NCBI GenBank assembly: GCA_958496175.1
Contig: OY292275.1
Span: forward strand, 21,987,001-22,051,000
Length of the DNA stretch: 64,000 nt
Direction: 5' to 3'
Source: Sisyra terminalis
Taxonomy: Eukaryota; Arthropoda; Insecta; Neuroptera; Sisyridae
Shown here: in pieces, positions 1-14,277 of the stretch
How the letters are laid out: every line of letters starts with the position of its first letter
How positions within the stretch are numbered: position 1 is the stretch's first letter
Program-made: the position numbers and the translations under genes
The notes under the pieces: model-generated
Seen by the model: the letters and a program-made list of their open reading frames with translations, nothing else
Database searches by the model: none
Told to the model about the DNA's origin: nothing

Positions 1-3000
1 ATTACAGTTTTCTAGGACCCTTTAGGTTATCAGGTTTTGATGAGTGAGAGGCAAAATTGGCGTTTTCAAGAATAAATGAAATCCAAAGTTTAAAAGCTAT
101 GCAATGAAACGGTGGTTATTTAATAAGCTGGTTAGATCAGAATATACTGTATGCTTTAGTTGAACATATAGAATTACTTTTAATGTGTTACCTCTGCTTT
201 CATTAATTATTTATTTATCATTATTATGAATCCATATTAAAAATTTTGGAAAGCTTTTAGTCTACCCTTCCATTTTAATATAAATAAAACTTTAATGCTT
301 TCGAGATTCATATATTTAGGAATTTAGAAATCAACAAATTAACAAAGAAAATATAAATTAATAACGAAGTTTGCATCAATTTCCATTTCTGGATAAGTAC
401 AAAGTTGAAGAAAAACCCGTTAGAAGTTTTCAAGATTTCTTATTTTCCAAACAAAAACCTATTAATCAAACGTACAAATATTTTTAGATCCTATTGTTCC
501 AATTCATTTGATTGCATTAAGCCCGAATGATTCTAAGCCGATGTTCCTCAGAATTGTTACATATATTTCGCGAAATTTTATAAAATTTTATGAACTTATT
601 TACACCCACCGTTTTGTTTATTTTACTATTTTAACCATTTTAATGGCATGGAGATTTTATTCATTTTCCTTTTCATAAAAAATTGTTCTATAGTTTCGCA
701 AAGATTATAAAGCATTGGGGGTTATATTATTTATAAACGACTTTGTACAGTAACAGTTGATCAGTCATACTTAAAATAAATTTACAAACGAAATAAATAA
801 TATAAACAATTGTAATGATATTTTTGACTCATTTATAGAAAGTAAACATTCGGGAGTGCTAGTACAAGTTCCGTTTTATTAATAAACTTTTGTAGACAAG
901 TTATCAAATTGCTCGTTGTTTGGTAGAGGCATAGGTGTTAAAATTACAAAAGCTTTATTAGAGACCTATTTTATTCAAAATATATTTCAGCAGATATTTA
1001 ATTTATTTTTTGTCAAGATGTTCGTAGGTACTTATATTTAAAGAATAGAAATATAATCTTCCCATTCTCTAAAATATACAGAAATGTGTTAGGAATTTTT
1101 TTTCCAATGCTTTGAATTATTATCCTTGGATTGTAAATGTGAATATGAATGCGCAATATCCACATGGAAAAATAAAATTGTATTCATTTCTAATTGTCAT
1201 ACTAGGTGGGCGTTCGATTTATCAGAAGAAAATTTACAATGTTGACAATAGATGATTGACTAGAGCTAAAATATTTACTATGGAATATGTTTGCTTTCGA
1301 ATAATAGTTAAATATATTTTTTATGCTTACTTTAAGTTAAATTTATTTTTTAACGATGTGAACACTTTTAACTTATATGCTAGGTATAGGTTTGATGAAT
1401 TGTCCTTATTTTGTTGTAATTAAGGATATTCTATAATTTTATTTCTTTGCAAATGTAAATTATGTTTCCCACATTTCCCTACCTTTCTTTATTATAAATA
1501 GGAGCTTATATAAAAATAGGCAATTTCTGTGTACAAAGCTCGATTATAAAGCGATTATGAATACATCTACTAACTAATTTTTACATCAAAGGATTGTAAA
1601 AAAATCATTATAAAACAATATTGCTCTTTTAGAATTTAATTAACAATCTTATATCAAAAATTTTAGCAAGAGTTGTAAGCACAAAAATAAATGAGCTTTT
1701 TAATATTAATATTCAGTTTTAAATAACCAACATTTAATGCCCTTATAATCGTTTTTTACTTGCTCGTAACCTCAGAATGTAACTAACATTTTATTATGTC
1801 TGCTTTCTTTAATATTTTACTGGAAATTTTTTTTTCTAAAAATAGATATATTATGAATACCTTAAAATTTATTGCATAGAAAAATAAATTTGTTGGGTAT
1901 CTATAGAATAAAGGATATAAACAGCATATCACAATAAGGAATTTAAATCGGGAAATCTGTTGTTGTAACATTTATGTATATATGTTTTGATGTGAAAACT
2001 TCTTTAGCATCGTTGGGATTTGAAATTTGATGAAACAAAAAAGCGACAATAAAAAGAGACTACCACATAAATTTAGAGGATTTAACGTGCGAAAAAATTA
2101 GATATAAAATAAGTTTTACATAGTGTTTCCACGATTTTCACTGGTATGTTTATAATGAATAGCGTGTTGTACAGTCAACAAAAAAACAACAAAAAAACGC
2201 ACTAAAAATAATTACCAGCGCCGTCTACGTAGGCATAAATTAGAAGTGAACTAAGGAAAATACAACAACGCATTTGCTGTAAGAATTAAAAGAGAGATTA
2301 TCATTACTAAACCCTACAATACTAACCCTATCCTTGTCCTGACATTGAACATTCGTCTCATATCTTATAGCACATATTTTTAAAGATTTCGCTTCTATCG
2401 CTTGTAATCTACACACACGTTTTTTTAATTTTCTTTGATTTCCGTCTGGTGACAGGTCTATTTTCCCGCGTGGTTGATTTTTTCTCTCTAGCATCATCTG
2501 TTCCTGAAGAAATTCCTTAAATTTTCAAATTTATATTTCGAAAGTTATATTTCAATCCCAATAGTTCATCTATTACTTTTAATAACGTTTCCAATCGTAT
2601 TGTTATTACTGCACTGGCAAATAAATGACAGTTGAATAGAGAAATTCCAACTTATGTAATTATTAATACATAAACTTTACGAATAGCTATATATTATTTG
2701 CTAATGAGCGCATACCATATCAAATATAAGCAAACGATTACTATTTTATATTTATTTTAAAAATATTATATTTTAAGTATTGATTACAAAGTTGGCTAAT
2801 TAATTAAATAACAAGGCATTTAACAATAATATAAAACTAAATTCTATTCTACTGTAGAACCTTTAATAATATTGATACATAGAGGCGATATTTATTTACC
2901 TACATTTTGGTTTGAAAAATACCTACCTTTATTTTCCTTATATTTACAATTATAGTAATGGGAATTTGACCAAATATGGGATTCCTTTTATTGTTTACTT

Positions 3001-6000
3001 TTGAAATTAAAAGAATTCAATATAAATATGGATTTTTCTCCATAAGACATTCTTATTTCATTATTAAACAATCTTATATATTTAGTAAATTGAAATGTTC
3101 CCAGAAAATTCAGAAAGATAAAAATAATCAAATCTGAAATAAATTAAAAAACATTTTAATTTAAATATAGTAAATACCTACATTTGAAAAATATATAACT
3201 TCATAAAAAAATGTTTTACATAAGCAAGAATGAGGATAAGCAACTCCATTTATTTACAAATATGACAAATATCATTTTCTTTATATCGACCAATCTAATC
3301 CTTAATACGGGCTCAAAAAGATTCAAAGAATTTTATTTACATTTCTAGCAATATCAAGCTCGCTGTTATAATAAAAATAGATATTGTTTACATCATTAGA
3401 TTAATAAGTAAACATGACATTGGTCATATTTGTACATTATCCACGTACACGAAAAAAAATAAAAATAAAAATTACGATAGGAACTTCGTTTTCTAGGACC
3501 AGACTTTCTTTTTACTTATATATGTTAACTTATATAAGTAAAAGAGACAAAACTACTTCTACCTTTTCAACTCTCTGACCTCTCAACAAATACATGCATA
3601 CGAATTATTCTATTTGAGTATGTATGAGCTTTTAGATGAACTATTTCTATAAACGAATTCAAGCTAGTTGAAAGCTTGAAGCTTCCGCTTATTGTAACAA
3701 ATCTTTTGTCAAATTCACCACAGCCAGAACAAATAAATCAGTAAGAAATCATCGCATAAAATTTTAAAATTAGGGATTTTATATTGGCAATAAAATTTTA
3801 ATTCATGTAAGAAATAGTTGTCCAATATATTACAATGTAATATTATTTTCATGATGAATTTTATGTTTGATTTTTGTATTTTTTTTTCATAATTGAAAAT
3901 GTTTTCAACACACTGTATCAAATACGTAACTTTCAATAATTAACTTAAATGTTTTCCGTTTTTCTATATCACCTGGTTCGGATTATTACATACATTAAGA
4001 AATAACCGTTTTAATTGTGAAGTAAAATTTTGGGATGAATAAATTTTTGCTTACTAATAATTAATTTGTCTCATTATTTGTAACCCATTTTATTTTCATT
4101 TACTTCGGTTGTAAAACTTAAAAAGCAAACAAGGTTTAGAAAATTCTTTTTGAATCAAAGAAAACATAAGAACCAATTCTTTCCCATACCTATTTTTTTC
4201 TTATGGGTATTTAGGGGTAAGGCGGTTAAAGTGGTTTGGACAAAACGGGTATAGAGTATTTAACGAAAACAAAAGGTAGCAATGTCGAAAATCCTAACTC
4301 AATTAAAAATATTTATATCCCTTGTTAGAAAACTACAATTACTTGTTAGATATACATTTATATTACAATAAAGAAACTCTGTGCCGGAATGTGAAATACA
4401 TTCCTCGTGGATTCACTTATTATAACGATCACACTTAATCCGACTTTCTTGTGAAGGTTGCCTATAAAATTCAGCATCGGTAATCAATTTCGTTAGTTGT
4501 ATTACCTTTTAATCCTCGTTTTACCTATTCATTTTGCCCAAACGACTTTATGTTGAATTATAACACGGAACACGGAAATTAAAACATTTGTAATTGCAAA
4601 CCTAAAAAAATAAATTGTCAATCTTTTTGTTATGATACCACGAAACATTTCAGAACATATAGTTTACAATTTAAAACAATGCAAGCGATTTATTCTCTTT
4701 TTTAAATTTATTACTTTCCAATTACGTCAAAAGGGAAAAATCGAGTATCAAGGCCTTGTCGAAGGTAGAATAAGACAAAATTACACAAATTTCATTGATA
4801 ATAAATAGTAATGATTTTCAATTTAAGCGAGTCACCCGATTTGGGCACATTACCCATTTTGAGTTTATTTCCCCTATAAGCTTTAAGGAGTTACATTGCT
4901 TTTTTGCTTTAAAAATCGATTTGCTTTTATTGTCTTATTGATTTATACATTTCTAGAATATTGTCTTAAATTTTCAAGTTGATCCGAGTAATAGTTTCGG
5001 AGGTACAGCCTTGGGAAGCTCAGCATACCGTAGGTAATCGATGTAGCTGCTCGTTTATTGTCGCGTTTTTTTGAAACTGTGTTTTCAAAGTCGGTTATCA
5101 AGATTCCTCGAGAACTACTCAACTGATTTTGATAATAGTTTAGACAGGTCTTCGAAATACAATTCACAAGGACTAGGACGAAGAATTTTATTTTCAATTA
5201 TAACTGTTTTAAAAAAAATATGAACAAATTTCACCGAAATTAACATTTTTTGTAAAGAGGTTAGCAAAAAAACCAATATTCACTTCTTTTTTTTCTTTCG
5301 TTCAAGTTCTAGTTTCTGGTCTTAACGAAAACATGGCATGAGTTCTGCTGTCAACGTGGACATACCTTTTTTCTGAAGGACCACCGGAAAAGACGTCACA
5401 ATAGCGGAGTTTTAAATATTTTTAAACGAAAATTTCAGAATTTTTTTGTCAAATGTGTATGTTTAAGATAATAATAAGTTTAAATAAAATATTTTATTTT
5501 TTATTTAGAAAAAAAATTGTTGAAAATAGATGATTTTTCCTAATGAAACCCATGTAATCCCTTAAACCATTTCCATTTTTGGAACCTTAATTTTTTTTTT
5601 CATTCAGACGCTTAAAAAATAAAATTTTTCTAAGGCATTTAAAAACGGCGATTATAATGTGTAATAAAAATATTCAACAATTTTGTTGTAAAAATAAGTG
5701 GTTTCATTTAATTGTTATGAACCAAAATATAAAGCTTTCTTGTAGCGATAAAATAAAATGGATCCACTGCCGATGTTAAATTTGCGAGATTTGACGATTT
5801 GATATAATTTTAAAAATAAAATGAACGCATAAAGTAGAAAACGATCATATTTTTTATCAAGTGTACACGTGATGTAAAGATGATTTTCATGAAAATGGGA
5901 ATTTTAATGTTTACTAAAACAGCACGCAGACATCCATTTATTTGAAGGGGATCGTAAAAAACCGTATCGAATAGGAAATCACAGAATAAATAAATTTGGT

Positions 6001-7049
6001 AAACCCTGGTGAATATTTGATTACTTACGGTTAAAATCTTGACTACAATGTATTTCAAAAAAAAAATAATGAATTGAAATAATTCTAACCATAATTTGAT
6101 TTAAATATGAACGTTTATATGCAAAATTAATACTTTAATCACTCAAAAAAAGATTAACTAATTTAATATTTGTACTTTTGATATGTAAAGGTTGAATAAT
6201 TGATAAACATTAATCTAAAAAGTAATTTTTCAAGATAAACTATAGTTGTTTATAGTTTAAACGATAAAAACGTAAAGACGATTATTATCATATTGACTGT
6301 CACTTATATGTGCATTTAATTATTCAACTTTTCATTGAGATACTATAAGTAATAGTTAAACTACAAAACAAAATAGCGATATTTATCATTTAGATAAGTT
6401 ATGGTATTGTATTATGGGCCAATTTCAAAATATTTTTTTTAATTTTTTTTATTTGTTTTTATTATTAAACCTTTAGGTTCTACTTCAATAGAAATTGGAA
6501 AAACTTTTCAGTAGAAATTGGAAACATTTACGTATTTCAACAAATTTACACTTCTTGATAAAAATGAAATAAATTACAAAAAGTTAGTTTAAAAAAACAG
6601 TGATTAGAAAAGAAACTTATGAAACTTATATCAAATCACTGAAACTTAATCACTGAATCACTGAAACTTATATCACTTATTTGGATTTAAAACTGTCTTT
6701 ATACTGAGACATATGAAAAAAATATATAATTATAATGCTATAGTAACATCGTAGTCCAGGACCCGACTTTCTCTATACTAATCTTTACAACATTCTATTT
6801 AAAATTTACAACATAATCACTTATATTTACATTTGAAAAATTACGATGTTCTTACGTTAAAATGCAAACGTAAATAACGTAAGTTAAAAATAGAACATTG
6901 TAATGACCAAAGGCAAAGAAATAAAAGTCTAGTCTTCAATTACGGTACTTCTATAGTAATTTTTATTACCTTTTTTGTGTGCAAAAATTCATAGACGTAA
7001 GTATATAGAAAAGTTATAAAGTATATGATCTTGCTTTATAACTATATTC
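1..7049. other. AT-rich intergenic sequence, no gene recognised
   Basis: No reading frame here resembles a protein I know, and the short open frames lack codon structure. The stretch holds one copy of a dispersed repeat (1992-2092, listed separately) and a small imperfect tandem of an ATCACTGAAACTTA-like unit at about 6602-6680. The minus-strand open frame at 2240-2497 is Lys/Arg-rich and might be a transposon remnant, but I could not assign it. Confidence 0.6.
1992..2092 (+). repeat. Dispersed repeat, second copy at 34462
   Basis: This about 100-bp block is clearly similar to 34462-34562. Both begin GTGAAAACTTCTTTA, then share a TGAAAT core, a GCGACA(A/G)TAAAAAGAGA stretch and an AGGATTTAAC/AGATTTAAC end. 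The second copy lies about 200 bp upstream of Helitron coding relics, so this block may be the 5' part of a related non-autonomous element. That link is inference. Confidence 0.6.
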
Positions 7050-7762
7050 GTTATTTTATAAAAGCTCAAGTTTCTCAGCGCATGCTTCCAGCACAGGTAG
7101 AAACGATGGACAACTATGAAGTTTGGGTCATCGTGGCTTTGGCAGGTAATAAGTAACAGGTGTTAGGTCAAAGGTTAAAAGAATTAAAATTGTCTGGCTA
7201 CTGAGGAAACATTTTCTATACAATATTACTTAACCTTTTATGTGAGCCGCACCCTTTTAATTCTGACAATAAGGTTCCGCACCCCATTGCAAATGTGTGT
7301 GTTTTTTAATTTAGAAAAATACATTTTTCACGAAATTTATTATCAAAAATTTCATCATTTATATTGTTAAGGACTTATCTCGCATCCCCAAAAATACCTT
7401 CTTGTATGCTCAGGGAGCACCACAGGTTACACCACAGGTACCTTAGTAACATGTATGAAATTCAGCTTCGATAATCTTGCATAAGTATTGTTACAATTTT
7501 TAAAAGTTTAAGGATATTTAGCAAGGAGTTCCCACGATGGTAAGTGTTTGGCAAGAGATGGCGTTGTTTCTAATATTACCCAGAAGAAAATATAAAAAAT
7601 ACGCTTTTTTATTTGATAAAATTAAGTGTTTTCTTTAAACCTTGGCAATTTGTTACCTTTCAAAGCCACCATGGTTCATGACCCAAACTTCATAGTTGCC
7701 CATTATTCCTACCTGTGCTGGAAGCATGCGCTGGGAAATTTGAAGCTTTTAAAAAACAACGA
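7050..7762. mobile_element. Fold-back/MITE-like element with ~100-bp inverted arms
   Basis: The left arm (about 7050-7150) and the right arm (about 7650-7762) are inverted copies. The right arm, reverse complemented, repeats the left arm's CAGCGCATGCTTCCAGCACA and ACTATGAAGTTTGGGTCAT blocks with few changes. About 500 bp lies between the arms, with no coding capacity seen. The structure is that of a fold-back or long-TIR non-autonomous DNA transposon. I could not define a target duplication, so the superfamily is open. Confidence 0.75.
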
Positions 7763-10700
7763 TGGTATGGTGATTAAGAGATCTTAAACTATTATTTTTA
7801 ATCCATGAAAAATAATAATTTACCATTTCAGTTTGCTTAATCATCTCTTATTTCTACGATGTAAATATTTAAAATTCTTTACAAAATTATTATAAGATCA
7901 TTGCTGAAAATTCTAGTTTCAAAATTTTTGTTGTTTATTTTTTATTGAATAGTGACAAGAAGAAAATTCAAATACGAGTATAAGTTTCATAAAATTCATT
8001 GCTCATTCGAGTAATGGTAGATCGTTTTTCCACCTTTTTCGTACAGTCTATAGCATAATCTTCTGGTAATTTTCGTAATTATCTTTCCATCATTATTACG
8101 AAAACAATTGGTATTTAGGATCAAAGAGTACTTAAACCGATAAATTATGAAATTTCACTTAGCTATATTAATTATCTAAATCAATTAGTGTTGCAAACTT
8201 CAAAGCTTGTAGATCACATCTTCAGACATCGAAACAATATTTCATCCATTAATCTTTGAAGTGATTACTTATTTTTTTCATATAAACCATTCGTAATCTT
8301 CTAATATCAAATTTATAGTTAAATTTTCTATATTTAAGCAAACAATTAAGATTTTTCTGTAATAAAAGATTACCGCAGACATTAAAATAAATAAATAGAT
8401 ACACATTAATAATTTTTTTTTAAATTATTATATAGATATATAATTTTATGGAGGTTATCATAATTTTATTAAAAAACCTAGCTGATACCTACAATTTCGT
8501 TTGCGTGTCAAAATCTTCACAACCATCTTAGCCCAATGTTATTCTATTGCTGATATACTGAATAACTCCATAAATACCTTACAAGATGATTAGTTGCGCC
8601 CATAAAAGCTTTTAAATATAAAAAAATTTCTATTTTTATAAAATATCAGAATTTTAAGGAATCAGAAGAAAAAAATTGAAGTCTTTTAGTTTCTGATTGT
8701 AATGATTTTTTTTATCTAATTATTATTTACAGTCGCTTTAACAGGTAAGGTCTTGAATGACTATCAAAACATATAATTTTTTGTTTAATAAAAATTTAAA
8801 AAATATAATTATTGTTTAAAAATATCTATATTATGCTTAATAATAATATTTTATGATATACCTATACTTTTTGAAATTTAAAAAACTTTTTTATACAAAG
8901 GTTTGTAATTGAATGATAAATCCATCAATACAGTGTTATCGTTATATTTTTTAACAGAATATAAACATATTAAAGAACAAAAGAATTTCAACAAAATAAT
9001 ATCTAGTATGAATATAAATCAACTTCTTTCCATGTCTCATTTGATTATAGCGACTTTAAAAAAATACAACGGACAATTTTTTTTTCGTTTAACAATGAAA
9101 GTATCAACTCAGATTATGGCAGATAGATTCTTTTCTTTTTGAAAGTTATCGCTTAATTATTTATTTACAAATATTATATGCCAATCACAGATTGCAATTC
9201 TAATATTTTGACTTTAATTTTAATTACGTTTCTTATAGAAATAATACCATAGCTCTAGCCGAAATAAAAATTTAAAAATAGTGAGCTAAATCACAAAGAA
9301 CCTTTGTATATAAAAATTTAATGCTCGTTTGTTCAAAATCATAAAAACCCTATGGTTCTATACCAATAGTTTTGATTTCTTATCCAACGCGGTATTCAAA
9401 TGTTTTTATTGAATCAGAAGCCTAAATAGAGTCTCACATTAACAGGCACAGCGAAAAACGCTACGAATTGTGAAGGAAGGTTTTTTATCGTTATTTTCAC
9501 GTTGAAAGCGATACTTTCAGGGATCTAATGATTTTTCCTAAACTTTGATTGAAAAATTTAAATCTTGATCATAAGTTACAATAGGTACAGCGAGGAATGC
9601 TGCGGATTGTTAAAGGAGGTATTTTTAATATTTTCCGAGTATGTTTTTAAAATTGAATGATTTTAATCAAGGCTATTATAATATATACTGACAGGATAAT
9701 GTTTACTTAGTGCAGCTTCAAAATAAAATATTATACATATAATATTTTTTTACACTTTACGTAGGTATATTCAGGGTCAGATTTATGTATAGACTGACTA
9801 AACTGTGTCTTAGAGGCTCAAGAGTTTTCGAGGACCAATACTTTCTAATTCACCAATAACCAGTGATGGTTAAAATATGTTAATCAAATAAAAACCCGGA
9901 TTTTAAAGAAGTTGCGTTTTCCTATAAACCCTTTCAAATCTTTAAGATAAAACCGTTAAAATACGCAAGAAGTGAGCAAAATTGGTGTATTGATAATGAT
10001 ATTTTTAATAGCTCTTAAGGGCCCCAAAAATCCGTTCGTCCTAAGATCTCCAAATGTGTAAATATAGCCCTCGATATATTATAAGTAAATACAAAATATA
10101 TTAAATTAATAAAACTATTGAAAGTAACTTCGATTATACATTTTTATACTACAGAATTGTAAAAAATAATCCACCTTAAATTCATATCAATCAACAGTTA
10201 GCAATGTCACCAATTGCTGACGTTTTGCTTCAAAAAATTTATGAAAGGCATATAAAGTTTTATATTTTTCTCTAAATAGAGAAATAAGAAAACGAATTAT
10301 TTACGAACTATTTATTCCTCACATTTTATGTTTTTTGTGGGATTAAAATATTTGGAAATGAAAATGTGCTTTTACATGGTTTCAACAAAATAAAAACGGA
10401 TAATGTACTTAAAAGATTAAAAATATTTTGAAAGTTGAAATTTTTTTTTTTTTTGTATTTTCTTAAATAAAATCGCTGATTACAGTGCCTCAATTTCAAA
10501 AGAGTAGAGCAGCATTTCTCAAACAGTGGAACGTACAACTCTAAATGGGGGGCACGAGTAAAGCAGAGTTAAATTTTTGAAAGTACTTTAAGAAATTCTA
10601 TTATTATTACTATTACTATTATTTATAAAATTCTTAAAATTACTATTTTAAATCCTTTTTCTTTATTTAGTGATTGTGAGATTTGTGTTTTATTTTCCAA

Positions 10701-10840
10701 CCAATAAACACAAACAATTATCCTTCACGTAAGTAAATGCAATGCTGTTATTATAAATAGCTGGGAGGAGTAATGGAAATTATAAGTAAATATTGGGTCG
10801 TAAGTAGATACTGAAAGTATGAGAAATACTAAATCCATAA
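7763..10840. other. Intergenic sequence with a short direct repeat
   Basis: No gene is recognised. Two imperfect copies of GG(C/T)ACAGCGA(A/G)(A/G)AA(C/T)GCT(A/G)CG followed by an ATTGT(G/T)AAGGAAGG-like tail lie at 9444-9486 and 9583-9628. A hAT-type terminus-like sequence (CAGCATTTCTCAAACAGTGG) starts at 10512, but no partner end was found. Confidence 0.5.
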
Positions 10841-11024
10841 ATCTAGACCAGGGGCTCTTAACCTTCTTGGAGGTACTGACCCCCACCAGTTTAATCTGCG
10901 TATTCACCGAACCCTTCTTAATTGGAAAAATAGTTATATATTTATATATAGGTCATATAAGTCGGAGGTATATCTTGACCTTCGCCGTTCAGTTGAACCT
11001 AAGTTAAGAACCACTGATCTAGAC
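10841..11024. mobile_element. hAT-type MITE with perfect 8-bp target duplication
   Basis: A 168-bp element (10849-11016) is flanked by identical 8-bp repeats ATCTAGAC at 10841-10848 and 11017-11024. Its ends are related inverted repeats: CAGGGGCTCTTAACCTTCTT on the left and, reverse complemented, CAGTGGTTCTTAACTTAGGT on the right. CAGNG ends with an 8-bp duplication are diagnostic of the hAT superfamily. The short open frames on both strands inside it are not genes. The intact duplication suggests a fairly recent insertion. Confidence 0.92.
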
Positions 11025-13390
11025 GAAACCGCGATACTGAATAGAAAAAAACCCATTGATTAGTTTTAAATGATAGAAATTTTATATCAGATAAAAAATT
11101 TTAAGGGTAACATAGTTCTATGAATTTATGCCTTAAACAAAATTTCTACAGTACTGTGATACGTTAACGCATTTTACTCTTGCAGGAGTCCTATATCTCT
11201 ACGGCTTTATTTTCTTTATATAAATTTTTGTATTAAGAGCTTTGAATCACTCATTAGTGATGAAAGACATTAAATTAATATTTAAAAAAGCAAAAACTCG
11301 GTCACAATATTCAAATTTCTGAAGTTGACAAATGACTCCAAACTAAATAATCAAAAGTTTGAATATAGTTCAGCTAAATGGGTTAAATATTCCAAACAAG
11401 TTAAAAATCGGCTATTACCCTGTCAAGACTTTAACAAACTAAAGCATTTTAGGTAAAATTACGTAAATATTGTTATCAGCTATGCAAAAACTACAATTAT
11501 TTCCTATGAAATAAATAAAATCTAACCATTCTAATGATACACAACTTAAAACTTTTACTAAAAAGTGATCACAATTTTGCAAGCTTGATAAAAAAATATA
11601 TAAGAATATACATAAATAATTATGACTTTTATAAATGATTAAAATAAATAACAACAAAAAGTTAAGTTGAACTATTTAAGAAAAGCAATGTCACTAATGA
11701 AAAATTTCAGCTGTAGAATTTTAAGCAAATTTTCTTACACGTTATTGCTTCATTTGTATTTTATATCTGGACATTAAAGTATTATAGTAAAATTGAGTGA
11801 AAAATTGGAAAATAAAAATTTTATACTAATAAAATATAGATTTATAAAATCTTGTTGTTCGTTAAAATTATCTATGGAATTAGCATTTACCATATCTTTA
11901 CAAAAGGACGTTAATTATTAAAACGGAATTTAAAATCAATAGCTCCTAATCAATTTATCATTTAACACGTGTAATAATCTCTTTGAGCACACAAAAAACT
12001 ATATCCACGCTCAATCCTTATCATTTTTTTTAAATATCATAGATTAAATATTTTTTAAAATTTTCCAGTAATTTGCATTAACAAGAATGTCAATATTGAC
12101 TTTTTTTTTTGTGTTTTTCATAAACTTTACGTATTGACAAATCTATTATTTTTGTATATATAGCTAAAATAATGTTTAAATTTAATAATAATTTGATTAT
12201 TTTATGTACTCACCAGGATAATTTGTACACGTACTAATTCATAGTTAAGAATTATTTCAAATATATTATTAACTTATAAATGATCACTTAGACTTCAACT
12301 ATTAGGAAATATGATTGATCGAAATCACAAGTGTCATATATAATTAAAACAATAATTCGGAATGTAGCGACACACGTTAACAATCAATGATGAAACTTTA
12401 CTTTTAAAGTATCTAATTGAAATATTTTTATCTCAACCAAATATGAGTACTTTTTCGAAACTTTCATTATTTTTAAAAATTGATCATTTGTATTTGATCA
12501 TTTGTTACGCACAACAATCAAAAATACATTATTGTTAATCGAAAATTCGCAACAATTGATCGTGATACATTGTACGTCTATCGAAATTTACCAAAGCGAA
12601 ATGAAGCGATTTGTCATTCTAGCGACGTAACTCAACGATTTCTTACTCTTCGGTTAAAATGTTGTCTACGCATGATTTTCTTTCAACAGAATTCACGTTC
12701 AAGAATCGTTTAATACGAGAATACGTTTTAATTATTGTACGAACAAATCGGTAAAAATAACACTAACTCACTTAAATATATTTTTGAAACTAATGGAATA
12801 TTGAACACTTTGCGGTAATTGTGCAAATAGAATTCGACCTTATGCATACTCACTGATGATTGCGCTTTTAATAAAAATATTTTTTTATAGATAGGTGTGT
12901 TTATAAGAAAACATACTTATTTGTAATAAACTCGTAAGATATCTGCCGTAAAATTCATAGATAAATCTTATCTATAAATTGAGTTATTAAAAATATTAAT
13001 AAATTCCTTAATTGAAGGTAATAATCACTGTTCTGCTTAAATTCGTTTATGATATAAAGTTGTAATGGTATTTACCATAAAATAAAATTTTATTACATTT
13101 TTTATTATAGTAGTTTTATATAAACAAAGGTAAAAGATAAAATATAGTAATACTACAAATATCTATATCCACATCTCGTAGTATCATATATTTTATGAGC
13201 AAATTTTTGGAGAAAATATATTTTCTACTCAGATCTATAAACATATACTTCATATGCACTTCAAATGTAATTCTTATAACTGTAAAAAATAAAGTGTTTT
13301 TTCAAACAAAATATTTAAGAAAATCAAATTAAATAATAAACAGACAATACACCCATCCTTGTCAACCCTCACAAATATCCAGGTAGGGGT
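11025..13390. other. Intergenic sequence, no gene recognised
   Basis: AT-rich sequence without recognisable coding content. A slightly GC-richer patch at about 12540-12740 carries several CGA/TCG-containing words and could be a promoter or an untranslated exon of a gene outside the window, but nothing proves it. Confidence 0.4.
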
Positions 13391-13443
13391 TGCACAATTT
13401 AAACTTCCGATAAACCTACCTATCCATATACCTTAATTCCGAC

Positions 13444-13610
13444 ATACGCTGACGACACAGTGATTCTTGCTCCTGAATTGGATTTCAACCAAGCGAAGAT
13501 CAAAGTGCAGCATCACCTTGAGCTCTTTAGACTTTTGTTGTCAAAAGTGGCATACCAAATTAAATCCTACCAAATCCTTCAATCGTAAGTTTTTCGACGT
13601 ATATTATATG
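13444..13610 (+). pseudogene. Non-LTR retrotransposon reverse transcriptase fragment
   Basis: Read from 13444, the frame gives TYADDTVILAPELDFNQAK, which contains the Y-A-D-D catalytic motif of reverse transcriptase in the context typical of jockey-like LINEs. After ELFR the homology continues in the next frame as QKWHTKLNPTKS, the conserved W-x-x-K-x-N-P-x-K-S block downstream of the active site. There is therefore a frameshift near 13528. Nothing else of the element is intact. It is a dead, 5'- and 3'-truncated copy. Confidence 0.8.
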
Positions 13611-14199
13611 CCCCCTTTCACGATAGTAATCAAACCATCTATAATGACCCGAAGGTTTTTTTATCTTAAATTAAAAAAAATCGTTTTTTCATCGACTATT
13701 TCGTTAGTTTCATATTTTTCATAGTTTTTTCTTTGTCACGTTCTTCTTGCAAACAAGAAAAATCAAGAAATATTGCTTTAGTTATAAAACGATTATAGAG
13801 TTACCATAACTGAACCTGATCTTTTATAGTATACAAGAAAACCTAACAGAAAACCTAGGCTTATTTTTATTACAAGGGAATACTTCATTTTAATTATAAT
13901 TTTTTTAAACCAAATCAGTTGGAGCCAAAAAAAAATATAATTTATTTAAAATAAAAATACAATAAGATATTAACGATGTTTCAATGTTCTATTGTGTTTC
14001 ATGCAACAATTTTGAAATAAGGATCTTTTGATCTTATAATTCAAGGATATAGTTTTGCTTGTCAATTAGAAAAGCCGGCCTTGCCTACAACATAAACTTT
14101 AAGAAAACATAATATTAAAATATTTCAAAGGAGGTTATTAGCGAAACGAACAAGGTACGGATATTATATTTTCCTTTTAACTTAAATAGCTATAAAAAG

Positions 14200-14277
<78 letters not shown>

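Noticed and set aside
2240..2497. 85-codon minus-strand frame starting MMLERKNQPRGK
   Set aside because: No family recognised, no neighbours and no homologue in memory; possibly transposon-derived but unsupported.
8909..9142. 77-codon plus-strand frame
   Set aside because: Composition is what AT-rich random sequence gives (Asn, Ile, Lys, Phe); no leader or motif.
10512..10560. Lone hAT-like terminus CAGCATTTCTCAAACAGTGG
   Set aside because: No opposite terminus or target duplication found, so not called as an element.
10819..11007. 62-codon plus-strand frame
   Set aside because: Lies almost wholly within the hAT MITE.
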